This document shows positions 1 through 7,294 of a DNA stretch of 64,000 nt, in pieces; the first letter of the stretch is position 1, and each line of letters opens with the position of its first letter. The notes below the pieces were generated by a model that saw only the letters and a list, made by a program, of their open reading frames with translations, did not search any database and was not told where the DNA came from. Position numbers and translations under genes: made by a program. This DNA comes from Halobacteriovoraceae bacterium. GTDB taxonomy: Bacteria; Bdellovibrionota; Bacteriovoracia; Bacteriovoracales; Bacteriovoracaceae. Location of the stretch: positions 16,808 through 80,807 of the forward strand of contig PAVS01000018.1 of assembly GCA_002713145.1 (NCBI GenBank), written 5' to 3'.

Positions 1-879
1 AAATCATCTTTTTATTGGTCCCTTGCGGCCATGGCCTTTGTCGCTTTATTTTTTATGAACCTTCCCTTTCCCTTGGTGGTCATTGGCTCCGGAGTGCTGG
101 GAATTTCCTACGGAAAATTTGTGGCCCATCACGAGATGCAAGAAGTACATGATGCCGTACGTCCTCCCCTCTCACAAACCGCAAAAACGGTTTTAGTTTG
201 GCTAGCTGTTTGGTTTGCTCCCATTGCCTTAATATTATTAGTGCTTGGTCCTAACTCTACCATGCACACGCTGAATTTATTTTTTAGTAAAATGTCCCTG
301 GTTACATTCGGTGGTGCTTATGCGGCTTTGAGCTATGTGGCCCAACAAGGTGTGGAAGTTTATGGGTGGCTCAAAGGAGTGGAGATGCTAGATGGATTGG
401 CCCTGGCCGAAACCACACCAGGTCCTCTGATTCAAGTAGTTCAATATGTTGGCTTTATGGGGGCCTATCGTTTTCCAGATGCCATGAATCCTCTCGTGAG
501 TGCTTTTATTGGTTCAGTGCTTACCACTTGGATGACCTTTGCACCTTGCTTTCTTTTTATTTTCACTTTCGCCCCATATATAGAATTTATCAGAGGCCAG
601 AAACTTTTTACCGATGCCCTCTCCGCCATCACCGCGGCAGTGGTTGGGGTGATCTTCAATCTCTCCCTTTGGTTTGTCCTCAACGCACTCTTTTTACAAT
701 CAGAAGATATTAAGAATGCAGTCTTTGATTTTAGCTACCCCATTCTCAGTTCCATCGATTGGTATGCCGCAGGGATTTGTGTCATTGCTCTTCTTATGCA
801 ATTTAAATTTAAAAATGGATTGTTTACAATTTTAGGTGTGAGTACTGTCTTGGGAATTTTAGTCAAATCCCTTGGTTAA
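1..879 (+). CDS. chrA: Chromate transporter ChrA, C-terminal part (5' end outside window)
   Basis: Inner-membrane transporter of the CHR family, which exports chromate. The reading frame is open back to base 1, so the ATG at 31 is internal and the gene begins upstream of the window. The visible part has several hydrophobic segments. It also carries the family's second-half signature: FGGAYA, then GWL, MLDGLALAETTPGPLI and QYVGFMGA. This is the usual C-terminal CHR repeat. A linker with HHEM and EVHDAVRPP precedes it. The family is clear; the substrate rests on family knowledge only. Confidence 0.9.
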   Translation, partial: KSSFYWSLAAMAFVALFFMNLPFPLVVIGSGVLGISYGKFVAHHEMQEVHDAVRPPLSQTAKTVLVWLAVWFAPIALILLVLGPNSTMHTLNLFFSKMSLVTFGGAYAALSYVAQQGVEVYGWLKGVEMLDGLALAETTPGPLIQVVQYVGFMGAYRFPDAMNPLVSAFIGSVLTTWMTFAPCFLFIFTFAPYIEFIRGQKLFTDALSAITAAVVGVIFNLSLWFVLNALFLQSEDIKNAVFDFSYPILSSIDWYAAGICVIALLMQFKFKNGLFTILGVSTVLGILVKSLG

Positions 880-953
880 AATTTCTCAAAGGTTATCGAC
901 CACTCTTTTAAATTCGGTTAATTAGAAAAATTATCTCACTCATTTTTTTGCAT

Positions 954-982
954 AAAAAACCCCACAAGTATGTGAGGTTTTT
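954..982 (-). terminator. Terminator of antisense RNA 1
   Basis: On the minus strand an AACCTCACA/TGTGGGGTT stem with a 4-nt loop runs into a T tract. The one non-Watson-Crick position is G-U in the minus-strand RNA but C-A in the plus-strand RNA, so the structure favours leftward transcription. Confidence 0.7.
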
Positions 983-1021
983 AACAACAATTTACTTTGC
1001 TACTAGTAACCAGCAACAACT
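954..1021 (-). ncRNA. Predicted antisense RNA antitoxin 1 (~68 nt)
   Basis: A short RNA predicted from the minus-strand promoter at 1057-1028 to an intrinsic terminator at 982-954. Its body (984-1013) is complementary to two separate parts of the peptide gene at 1088. ACAACAATTTACTT (984-997) recurs at 1100-1113 (codons 5-9). TTGCTACTAGTAACCAG (997-1013) recurs at 1153-1169, across the stop codon. Both matches are exact. The layout resembles divergently encoded type I antitoxins such as IstR or OhsC. No expression data are available. Confidence 0.65.
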
Positions 1022-1027
1022 GTATTT

Positions 1028-1057
1028 ATTTTAACATGTTGTCTCTTTCTAGGTCAA
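1028..1057 (-). promoter_or_regulatory. Predicted promoter of antisense RNA 1
   Basis: Reading leftwards, a -35 box TTGACC (1057-1052) is followed after 18 nt by a -10 box TAAAAT (1033-1028), each 5/6 to the sigma-70 consensus. The predicted start is near 1021. The same boxes with the same spacing recur in the second unit. Confidence 0.65.
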
Positions 1058-1098
1058 TGAAGACCTTGCTCCAAAAGGAGTTTCTTCATGAGGAAGAG
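1043..1098 (+). promoter_or_regulatory. Folded leader hiding the RBS of peptide gene 1
   Basis: Three nested pairings are visible. CTCTTTCT (1043-1050) pairs with AGGAAGAG (1091-1098). AGGTC pairs with GACCT. CTCC (1069-1072) pairs with the Shine-Dalgarno GGAG (1077-1080) across an AAAA loop. The ATG at 1088 abuts the outer stem. The RBS would be occluded in the full-length RNA, as in many type I toxin mRNAs. Confidence 0.6.
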
Positions 1099-1162
1099 CA
1101 CAACAATTTACTTAGTCGTTTTTATCTTGTTGATTTTATTAACAGTTGATAATTGCTACTAG
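1088..1162 (+). CDS. Putative type I toxin peptide 1 (24 aa, hydrophobic)
   Basis: Starts MRKS, has a Leu/Ile/Val-rich membrane segment (residues 8-20) and ends VDNCY. The ATG is 7 nt after GGAG. Its size, positive N-terminus and single membrane helix resemble Ibs, TisB and ShoB toxins, which insert in the inner membrane and depolarise it. It shares ends and design with the second peptide. The pairing with a divergent antisense RNA makes a toxin the best explanation. A leader or signalling peptide remains possible. Confidence 0.65.
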   Translation: MRKSTTIYLVVFILLILLTVDNCY

Positions 1163-1163
1163 T

Positions 1164-1195
1164 AACCAGGCACAGGAGAAATCCTGTGCTCGGTT
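1164..1195 (+). terminator. Long hairpin after peptide gene 1, likely mRNA terminator
   Basis: AACCAGGCACAGGA pairs with TCCTGTGCTCGGTT around a GAAA tetraloop, with one mismatch and one G-U. A T6 tract follows after 7 nt. The strong GNRA-capped stem may end and stabilise the toxin mRNA. The same core recurs after the second gene. Confidence 0.5.
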
Positions 1196-1211
1196 CTACA
1201 ATTTTTTGCAT

Positions 1212-1240
1212 AAAAAAAACCCCACCATAAAGGAGGGGTT
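1212..1240 (-). terminator. Terminator of antisense RNA 2
   Basis: Minus-strand AACCCC(T)CC pairs with GG(T)GGGGTT around a short loop and is followed by eight T. This is a classical intrinsic terminator oriented leftwards, upstream of the second peptide gene. Confidence 0.75.
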
Positions 1241-1281
1241 CATGATCTACTAACTTTTTATGCTATTAAAAACCAGCACAT
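1212..1281 (-). ncRNA. Predicted antisense RNA antitoxin 2 (~70 nt)
   Basis: Same design as antisense RNA 1. GATCTACTAACTTTTTA (1244-1260) matches 1358-1374 in the second peptide gene with one difference. TGCTATTAAAAACCAGCACA (1261-1280) matches 1414-1433 with two differences. All three differences (C for T, A for G, A for G) leave a G-U pair between antisense and mRNA, so pairing is kept throughout. Pairing to the other unit is much poorer, implying cognate specificity. Confidence 0.65.
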
Positions 1282-1287
1282 GGATCT

Positions 1288-1317
1288 ATTTTAACATGTA
1301 GTCTCTTTCTAGGTCAA
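1288..1317 (-). promoter_or_regulatory. Predicted promoter of antisense RNA 2
   Basis: TTGACC (1317-1312), an 18-nt spacer and TAAAAT (1293-1288) on the minus strand, as in the first unit. The predicted start is near 1281. Confidence 0.65.
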
Positions 1318-1359
1318 TGAAGACCTAACTCCAAAAGGAGTTTCTTCATGAGGAAGAGA
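1302..1359 (+). promoter_or_regulatory. Folded leader hiding the RBS of peptide gene 2
   Basis: TCTCTTTCT (1302-1310) pairs with AGGAAGAGA (1351-1359). Inside it, AGGTC pairs with GACCT, and CTCC (1329-1332) pairs with the Shine-Dalgarno GGAG (1337-1340). The outer stem is one pair longer than in copy 1, because the changed codon 4 still pairs. Confidence 0.6.
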
Positions 1360-1422
1360 TCTACTAATTTTTTAATAGTTCTTATCTTATTGATTTTACT
1401 ATCAATGGATAATTGCTATTAA
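1348..1422 (+). CDS. Putative type I toxin peptide 2 (24 aa, hydrophobic)
   Basis: Paralogue of the peptide at 1088. It starts MRKR, has a membrane segment rich in Ile and Leu and ends MDNCY. Length, RBS and spacing are identical. The first four residues, the hydrophobic core and the DNCY end are kept, while the nucleotides matching its antisense RNA have changed. It lies about 50 bp upstream of the RAYT gene. Confidence 0.65.
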   Translation: MRKRSTNFLIVLILLILLSMDNCY

Positions 1423-1424
1423 AA

Positions 1425-1453
1425 GCCGGCACAGGAGAAATCCTGTGCTCGGT
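1425..1453 (+). terminator. Hairpin after peptide gene 2
   Basis: GCACAGGA (1429-1436), a GAAA loop and TCCTGTGC (1441-1448), with weaker flanking pairs and only a T4 run downstream. It is the counterpart of the hairpin at 1164. It could also act as a REP-like palindrome for the adjacent transposase. Confidence 0.4.
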
Positions 1454-1473
1454 TATACAATTTTGAGATATTT

Positions 1474-1989
1474 ATGAACACAGCTTTTCACATTTCAACG
1501 AGAACAATAGACAGCAAATGGTTTCAAACATCTATTAAAGATGTTTGGTCGATTTGTAAAAGAAGTTTAGTTAAAAATTCTCATTCCAGTAAAGTCGATA
1601 TTATTTCATTTGTTCTTATGCAAAATCATTATCATCTTCTACTCAAGGCTGATTATAAGAGTGCTAAAAATTATGTAAGCATATTCAATAAGCAGGTAAG
1701 TCATGAACTTAAAACACATAATAAATTTACTCAAAGTGTTTTGGCCAATGATTTTAAATTAGAACTCATCAAAAACCCAACCTACCTAGCTAACTGCTAT
1801 CGCTATATTTATCAGAATCCTGTCAGAGCAAATGTTGTCAAGAGTTGTGAGAATTATCCTTACAGCACCCTTCATTATCTCGCTCATAATAAAAAGTTTG
1901 GAATACCACTTTGTGATCGGTTTGGGGTTAAAGATCAGTATGCATTAAGATGGATCAACGAAAAACTACTTACGCCGCCAAAAACTTAA
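1474..1989 (+). mobile_element. RAYT / Y1-type (REP-associated tyrosine) transposase
   Basis: 171-residue HUH single-strand transposase-like protein. FVLMQNHYHLLL (about residues 46-57) holds the HUH metal-binding motif (HYH). A later YRYIYQNPVRANVV segment is the usual RAYT signature, and it supplies candidate catalytic tyrosines. Such proteins act on short palindromic repeats and are often domesticated singletons. No terminal repeats of a full insertion sequence are seen. Its 3' end overlaps the convergent rlmC gene by 24 bp, so it looks settled rather than freshly inserted. Confidence 0.85.
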
Positions 1990-3087
1990 AACTTCTAAAT
2001 GCTCAGTCAGAGCAAACATATCAACAGGAATAATGCTTTCTAATTCATAATCTCTTTCTAGAATATCGGCATCAGCTCGCAATGTTTGGGGATTGCAACT
2101 AGAATAGACTAAGAACTTAGGGGCCATCTTACAAATAAGTTCAGAGAATTTATTCCCTAATCCTCTGCGAGGTGGATTGACCACCAAAAGATCAATAGGG
2201 TTTTTATTGTATTCGGGAAATTTGAAAGCATCATCACAGAAAAATTTTATATTCTCTGCAGCTGACTCTTTAGCACAAGCAATGGCGTTCTCATTAATTT
2301 CAATACCAATAACTTTGTCACAAAATCGACTCATCACTTGAGCAAAACCACCTACTCCACAAAAGAGATCCACCCCTAATTTAAAGTCTTCATCTTGATA
2401 GCGCTGATATACTTTTTGATAGAGTGTATGGGCCAGCTCACTATTGATTTGAAAGAAGTTGGTGGTCGAGCCTAAGAGCTTAAACTCATCAAAATCATGT
2501 TGAATATATTTTTCATCAGTTAAATAATAAGTCTCACCCTCAAAAACCGCAGCGTGTTTAGGCTGGACTTCAAAACTGATCACTTTTATTTCTGAGAAAT
2601 TCTTTTGTAAAAGTTGAGTTAGTTTTTTAACTCGCTCAAAACTCTCCAGACTCCTCATGCCAAAACGCACTGAAATCTCACCGGTCTTTTTTGCGATATT
2701 TATAATGAGGTATTTAAATTCTCCTCGCCTCTCGGCTATAGAGTAAGGAGTCAGCTTAAATTCAAATATTTTGCTTTGAATACAGAGCACTATCTCATTG
2801 AGTTTGGGGTGGTGGATAGGACAGTCCAAAAGTGTCGTGACCATTTGAGAGTTTTTAAGGGATGGGATTCCTAGCACCGGATGACTGAGGTCTCCTCCCA
2901 CCACTAATTTAGCTTTGTTGCGATAGCCAGCAAGCCGGTCCATTGCTAGGGCCGGTTCAAACAGAGATTCGTCAAACAAGCTCTTGAGCCCCTCTATTTT
3001 TTGCTCCAGGCCCGTGGCATAATCCAGCTCAATCAATGAGCAGGATTGGCACCTTTTTTCAATATAAGCCCTACAATTTAGCTTCAT
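1966..3087 (-). CDS. rlmC: 23S rRNA (uracil-C5) methyltransferase RlmC
   Basis: SAM-dependent enzyme making m5U747 in 23S rRNA (E. coli numbering). It has about the same length as the E. coli enzyme and resembles it along its whole length. N-terminal Cys 5, 13 and 16 plus the Cys of LLDCPIHH match the 4Fe-4S ligands. GYRNKAK, LTPYSIAERRGEFKY, DLFCGVGGF (SAM loop), NPPRRG and SSCNPQT (catalytic Cys) follow in order. The ATG at 3087 is preferred to the GTG two codons upstream. It has no TRAM domain, as expected for RlmC rather than RlmD. Confidence 0.9.
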   Translation of the reverse strand: MKLNCRAYIEKRCQSCSLIELDYATGLEQKIEGLKSLFDESLFEPALAMDRLAGYRNKAKLVVGGDLSHPVLGIPSLKNSQMVTTLLDCPIHHPKLNEIVLCIQSKIFEFKLTPYSIAERRGEFKYLIINIAKKTGEISVRFGMRSLESFERVKKLTQLLQKNFSEIKVISFEVQPKHAAVFEGETYYLTDEKYIQHDFDEFKLLGSTTNFFQINSELAHTLYQKVYQRYQDEDFKLGVDLFCGVGGFAQVMSRFCDKVIGIEINENAIACAKESAAENIKFFCDDAFKFPEYNKNPIDLLVVNPPRRGLGNKFSELICKMAPKFLVYSSCNPQTLRADADILERDYELESIIPVDMFALTEHLEVLSFWRRK

Positions 3088-3198
3088 GCTCACTAGTCTA
3101 ATTTAAGCCTTATACATATGTAAATAATGACATAACTGCCAATTAGACTTGTTTAATATGCTCTTCTTTGCTAAATATGGCCGATATTTGGAGGACTT

Positions 3199-3525
3199 AT
3201 GAAACTTATACTCACGCTAGCGATAGTCATTTTCTCACTATCATTCTCGCTCTCAGCCCTTGCAGCTGATTGCGAAATCAATTCCGTTTACTCAGAACTT
3301 GAAACTGGATTAAACAAAGATGTTATCTGTAAAACAGTGATGGATGAACTGAAGTCTCGTGGACTTCCTGAAGGTGCTTATCTTCTTATTGAGGCCAATG
3401 GAAGAAGAACGACTTATACCGTTGAACTCACCAATGTTATGTACCTTTTAAATGGTCAGGCCCTTTACGCCGGTCAAGGAATGCTTAACTGGAATCCAGA
3501 TGGAGAATGGGTCACTCTTGAGTAG
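3199..3525 (+). CDS. Small secreted protein of unknown function
   Basis: 108 residues with a clear Sec signal peptide cleaved near ALA-ADCEI (residue 22). The mature part is about 85 residues with two Cys (DCEI and VICK) that could form a disulfide. A TTGGAGG Shine-Dalgarno lies 5 nt before the ATG. No family is recognised. Its end overlaps the start of the CoA-binding gene, so the two are probably co-transcribed. Confidence 0.7.
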   Translation: MKLILTLAIVIFSLSFSLSALAADCEINSVYSELETGLNKDVICKTVMDELKSRGLPEGAYLLIEANGRRTTYTVELTNVMYLLNGQALYAGQGMLNWNPDGEWVTLE

Positions 3526-3889
3526 TGAAAATGTAGCCATTATTGGTGCCAGTGATAAGCCTGAGCGCTTTTCCCATAAGGCCATGCTATTGTTACAAGA
3601 GTATGGCCATAAGGTTTTTCTGGTCAGCCCCAGATATCAAGAGATCGAAGGGCAAAAAGTCTATTCAGATTTAAGTGAAATTTCAGAGAAAATAGACACA
3701 GTTACTATGTATGTCTCAGAGAGATTACAAAAAGATTCACTTCAACAATCGATTATCAATTCACATCCAAAGCGAGTGATATTTAACCCTGGTACAGAAA
3801 ACGAATTATTTGAAAGAAAGCTAGCTGAGTTAAAGATTGAGCCTCAAAGAGCTTGCACTCTTGTTTTGCTTAGAACCGGTCAATATTAA
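3500..3889 (+). CDS. CoA-binding (Rossmann) domain protein, YccU-like
   Basis: Small stand-alone CoA-binding fold. ENVAIIGASDKPERFSHKA is the typical nucleotide-binding start, followed by HKVFLVSPRYQEIEGQKVYSDLSEI, and a later PGTENE. The fold starts just after the end of the preceding gene, so a start at 3500 (ATG) or 3518 (TTG, 12 nt after GGAG) is more likely than the ATG at 3452. The family members bind CoA-like ligands; the reaction is unknown. Confidence 0.75.
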   Translation: MENGSLLSSENVAIIGASDKPERFSHKAMLLLQEYGHKVFLVSPRYQEIEGQKVYSDLSEISEKIDTVTMYVSERLQKDSLQQSIINSHPKRVIFNPGTENELFERKLAELKIEPQRACTLVLLRTGQY

Positions 3890-3921
3890 GTATTAATCAA
3901 CAAATATACTCTTCTCTCATT

Positions 3922-5253
3922 TTACATCGCATGACTTTCTTTCACATCTGATTGCTCAGGGTGTTTTAAGAAGTATTTTTCATACCCATAAATAATGGCC
4001 ATGGTTAAAAGTGTATAAGCTATAAGCTGAGGATCATCTTTAATTTTTATATAAGTCAAACCTGTTAAGATCATCGCATCAACAATCAGAGCGATAACTA
4101 AAATAGAAGGTTTAAATTTTACTTCTGAGCGATCAGCATTTTTGAGCACGCCATAGTGAATCAACATATCCATCACGATATAGAAAAATGCTCCCATAGC
4201 AGCGATACGACTGACGTCAAAAACAATGGTCAAGCCTGCCGCCATCACAGCAATATAAACTAAAACATGTTTATGAATATCACCTGGCATACCAAAATGT
4301 TTATGGGGAACTAGTTTCATTTTAGTGAGCATAGTTAGCATTCTTGATACCGCAAACATACTGGCAATGATTCCGGTAATGGTCGCAATTATCGCCACGA
4401 TCACAGTTATATTGACACCAAGCTGTCCGTACGTAGGTCTCGCCGCTTCAGCGAGAGAATAGTTTTTCGCCTCAATTATCTCTTGCACACTCAAACTACT
4501 GGACACAGCAACAGTGACAAAAAGGTAAACTCCAAGACATATAAATAGCGTGTAGATGATCGCCCTTCCTACATTTTTATGGGGCTTGGTTATTTCACCT
4601 CCACTATTAGTGATAGTAGTAAAGCCTTTAAATGCGAGCACCCCAATGGCTACAGAACCAATAAATTGTAATACTCCTGCACTCTGTTGCCCACCGCTTG
4701 TGGTGATGGCAGAAAGATCAACTCCACTGGCCATAAGTCCACCTATCGCTAAAAAGATAAGCCCCAAAGCTTTGAAAAATGCACCAAAATACTGTAATCG
4801 TTGAATGGCTTTATTGCTCATAATATTAACTAAAAAAGAAGTAATAATGAGTCCCACCCCTAAATAGGTCACAGAGGATGAATCTAAGTTTACAAAATCC
4901 GACTGCACGATATAGTTTCCAAATGTTCTGGCCACCAGACTTTGGTTAATAATCATGGAAAAGAGCATGAGAACAGCTCCCCACGCTGCAAGTGTTGTTT
5001 TACCGTAGGCCTTAACTAAGATCATTCCAATCCCACCTGAGGACGGATAGGCATTAGACATTTTGATATAAGTATAAGAAGTTAGCCCGGCCACTAAGCC
5101 AGCTGCTATAAACGCCCAAATAAAATAGGATCCGGAATAATTCGCGATCTCTCCAGTTAAGGCGAAGATACCAGCTCCAATCATCACACCAGTCCCCATG
5201 GCGATGGCCCCTGATAAAGTTATTTGATCTTTTTGATTTGAATTGTCTGACAT
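3922..5253 (-). CDS. APC-family amino-acid permease
   Basis: 443-residue integral membrane protein with about 12 hydrophobic segments. The N-terminal GTGVMIGAGIFALTG is the APC substrate-binding signature. AFKGFTTITNSGGEI (TM6 region) and PTYGQLG also fit amino acid/polyamine/cation transporters. The substrate cannot be read from sequence. The start codon lies in a long inverted repeat (see 5251-5288), which suggests translational control. Confidence 0.85.
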   Translation of the reverse strand: MSDNSNQKDQITLSGAIAMGTGVMIGAGIFALTGEIANYSGSYFIWAFIAAGLVAGLTSYTYIKMSNAYPSSGGIGMILVKAYGKTTLAAWGAVLMLFSMIINQSLVARTFGNYIVQSDFVNLDSSSVTYLGVGLIITSFLVNIMSNKAIQRLQYFGAFFKALGLIFLAIGGLMASGVDLSAITTSGGQQSAGVLQFIGSVAIGVLAFKGFTTITNSGGEITKPHKNVGRAIIYTLFICLGVYLFVTVAVSSSLSVQEIIEAKNYSLAEAARPTYGQLGVNITVIVAIIATITGIIASMFAVSRMLTMLTKMKLVPHKHFGMPGDIHKHVLVYIAVMAAGLTIVFDVSRIAAMGAFFYIVMDMLIHYGVLKNADRSEVKFKPSILVIALIVDAMILTGLTYIKIKDDPQLIAYTLLTMAIIYGYEKYFLKHPEQSDVKESHAM

Positions 5254-5288
5254 AATCTGCTCCTACTTTTTAGTATTAGCAGATTATG
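5251..5288 (-). promoter_or_regulatory. Inverted repeat trapping the permease start codon
   Basis: CATAATCTGC (5251-5260) and GCAGATTATG (5279-5288) are a perfect 10-bp inverted repeat around an 18-nt loop. In the mRNA the downstream arm contains the ATG, and the Shine-Dalgarno AGGAG runs into that arm. Such a hairpin would block initiation until melted. As DNA it could instead be an operator. Confidence 0.5.
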
Positions 5289-5343
5289 CGATTTTTTGAT
5301 GATAGAAGATTTGTTGAAGTTTGTAGATATCTTAACAATTATT

Positions 5344-6183
5344 TTATTCAGCTCTTTTTAAAACAAATAAGCCATATTTAAAACTACCTATCTTATAGGC
5401 CACAAGAATTCGTATTATACTAAAAACAAAAGTCTTTTCTTTATTTTTCTTATTAATAAAATAATTCCTCGTGCTTTTATCAAATAGACCCAGGCCCACA
5501 CTTTTTAAACTCTCCCACCACGTGCGCCACACCAAATGACTAAGATCGGTAAACTCTTCCAGGACTAATCCATGTTTTTGCATACAAGAAGTGATTTCAC
5601 TTTGAGAATACAATGAAGGAAGCCTTCCTTCTTTACAAATAGGAAGCAGCAACAATTTTTGGGCAGAATTTGAAGGTTGTTCACAAGAGAGCCATGAGCA
5701 CATAACAAATTTAGAGCCAGGTTTCAAAACCCTGGCAATTTCTTTAAAATATAAATCTTTATCCTTAATATGTGAAAAACATTCTATTGAATACCCACCA
5801 TCAAGAGAAGAAGATCTCAAATCGTTATTTAGCCAATCCTGCAGATGAATAGTGGTGTTCATCTTCTGCTTATTATCAATAGCGTATTTATATTGATTTT
5901 GTGAGACCGTATAGCCAATAACTTCCTTTGCTCCTTTCTGACAAGCAAGCCTTGCTGAGGTACCATAGCCACAGCCAACATCTATAAGATTTTTATTTTG
6001 AATAGGGCCTAATTTATGTAAAACATATAAAGCAAGTTTATGAGATGCCTCTTCTTTACTTAGCTTACGACTGCTCCATAAACCATGGTGCAGATGGTTC
6101 CCCCAAAATTTTCGATACAATTCATCCAGCTCGTTATAATGATTGGATATATCTTTAATGTGACATCTTTCGTTTAAAATCAT
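5344..6183 (-). CDS. SAM-dependent methyltransferase (class I, small-molecule type)
   Basis: 279 residues. The N-terminal FWGNHLHHGLW resembles tocopherol/sterol-type methyltransferases. LIDVGCGYGTSARLA is motif I and GGYSIECFSHIKDKDLYFKEIARVLKPG covers motifs II-III. The C-terminus is basic with a hydrophobic stretch. It likely methylates a small lipid or metabolite. It is flanked by unrelated genes and shows no operon link. Confidence 0.75.
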   Translation of the reverse strand: MILNERCHIKDISNHYNELDELYRKFWGNHLHHGLWSSRKLSKEEASHKLALYVLHKLGPIQNKNLIDVGCGYGTSARLACQKGAKEVIGYTVSQNQYKYAIDNKQKMNTTIHLQDWLNNDLRSSSLDGGYSIECFSHIKDKDLYFKEIARVLKPGSKFVMCSWLSCEQPSNSAQKLLLLPICKEGRLPSLYSQSEITSCMQKHGLVLEEFTDLSHLVWRTWWESLKSVGLGLFDKSTRNYFINKKNKEKTFVFSIIRILVAYKIGSFKYGLFVLKRAE

Positions 6184-6356
6184 AAATGCAGTTTAATTAA
6201 AATCGAGTATAAGTGATGGGCTTAACTTTTAAACCGATAGAGCATCATAACGAAGTATCCCTAAATAAGTCTTAAAAGAAATTAGTAAATTTTTACACAT
6301 TTAACTAATTAGCGAGTAACTAGAGTGTAGAATAAACGCTTATGAGAATCTGACTT

Positions 6357-7220
6357 TTAACGATGAATATTAGCCATTTTTTTATTATGATTTTCACAAG
6401 ACTGATCCAAAAGCCAACTGAAAATTCTTTTGCGTTCGGTCCAAAAATCTATTTCTGGATGAAACTGAGTCCCCAAAATTGGCCTCCCTTCGAATTCCAT
6501 AGCTTCTGCAATTCGTCCTCTATTAGAATAGGCGGTTAGCTTAATGTCAGGCCAGCGCTCAGCTTGATGCTGTTTAAAATAGTCGATCCTAATGCCTTGA
6601 TGGTGATATTTATATCCTCTAAAACTAGAGTACTTTAAAATTGATTTTATGAGAGAAGGTTCATCATTGAGATAAACTCTATCTAATAAATACCTTCTAT
6701 TTTTAATTCCAATTTCTTCTTTAATATCAACGATGAGGGGTATACCTTGAGAAACAGCTAGCATTTGCATCCCTCGACAAATGCCCAATATAGGAAGATC
6801 TTTATTCTTATCATCAGCAAAATATTTTTGAAGCATGTCATACTCAAAAGGATCTCTCATATCCCCTTCAGCGCTATAATTAACTAAGTAGTCTAGTTCT
6901 TCAATACGAGTGCGAAGTTCATCCTCCACTCGATTCTTGTAGTACTCTGGATTAATATCTGCTCCGCCTGGCATAACGATTCCATCTAATTCTTCGAATT
7001 TGATATTGTTTTCTGCAAGCATATTAACGAGCTTTAGCTTATAACCTTTTTTACTAGCAAAGCGATAAAGAGCTTTTCGATAGAAGTACTTACAGCCATA
7101 GGAGCACCCTATGGTCAGCACCTCATCTTTCGGCATTTTGCACTGAGTGTGCGCAAAACTAGAAAGTGAAAAAAGAGTAAAGATTAGGGTTAAAGTGGTT
7201 CTTTTAAAGAGTGTTTGCAT
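6357..7220 (-). CDS. Secreted class-I glutamine amidotransferase-like hydrolase (peptidase C26)
   Basis: 287 residues with a signal peptide ending near SFAHTQC. The rest matches gamma-glutamyl-GABA hydrolase-like (PuuD family) enzymes. DGIVMPGGADINP is followed by ILGICRGMQML with the nucleophilic Cys, YKYHHQ, and GTQFHPE with the catalytic His-Glu. A periplasmic or exported location is unusual, since PuuD is cytoplasmic. It may cleave gamma-glutamyl bonds in scavenged or prey-derived peptides, which is inference. Confidence 0.75.
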   Translation of the reverse strand: MQTLFKRTTLTLIFTLFSLSSFAHTQCKMPKDEVLTIGCSYGCKYFYRKALYRFASKKGYKLKLVNMLAENNIKFEELDGIVMPGGADINPEYYKNRVEDELRTRIEELDYLVNYSAEGDMRDPFEYDMLQKYFADDKNKDLPILGICRGMQMLAVSQGIPLIVDIKEEIGIKNRRYLLDRVYLNDEPSLIKSILKYSSFRGYKYHHQGIRIDYFKQHQAERWPDIKLTAYSNRGRIAEAMEFEGRPILGTQFHPEIDFWTERKRIFSWLLDQSCENHNKKMANIHR

Positions 7221-7294
7221 ATATTTATTTTAATTTAAAATAAGCATTCTGGTAGGGGCAGAATTATTTTCCTTTCTTAAACACAGTCAAAAAT

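Larger units (their letters stand above)
954..1453. repeat. Two tandem ~260-bp units, each a peptide gene plus divergent antisense RNA
   Basis: Two copies with start codons exactly 260 bp apart (1088 and 1348). Parts nearly identical between copies: the stretch from TTTTAACATGT through the RBS to the first codons, and the closing hairpin with GCACAGGA, GAAA loop and TCCTGTGC. Parts that differ between copies: codons 4-9, the stop-codon region, and an upstream block that mirrors exactly those two divergent parts of its own copy. This selective divergence is what one expects of paired RNAs kept specific to their partner. Confidence 0.85.
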
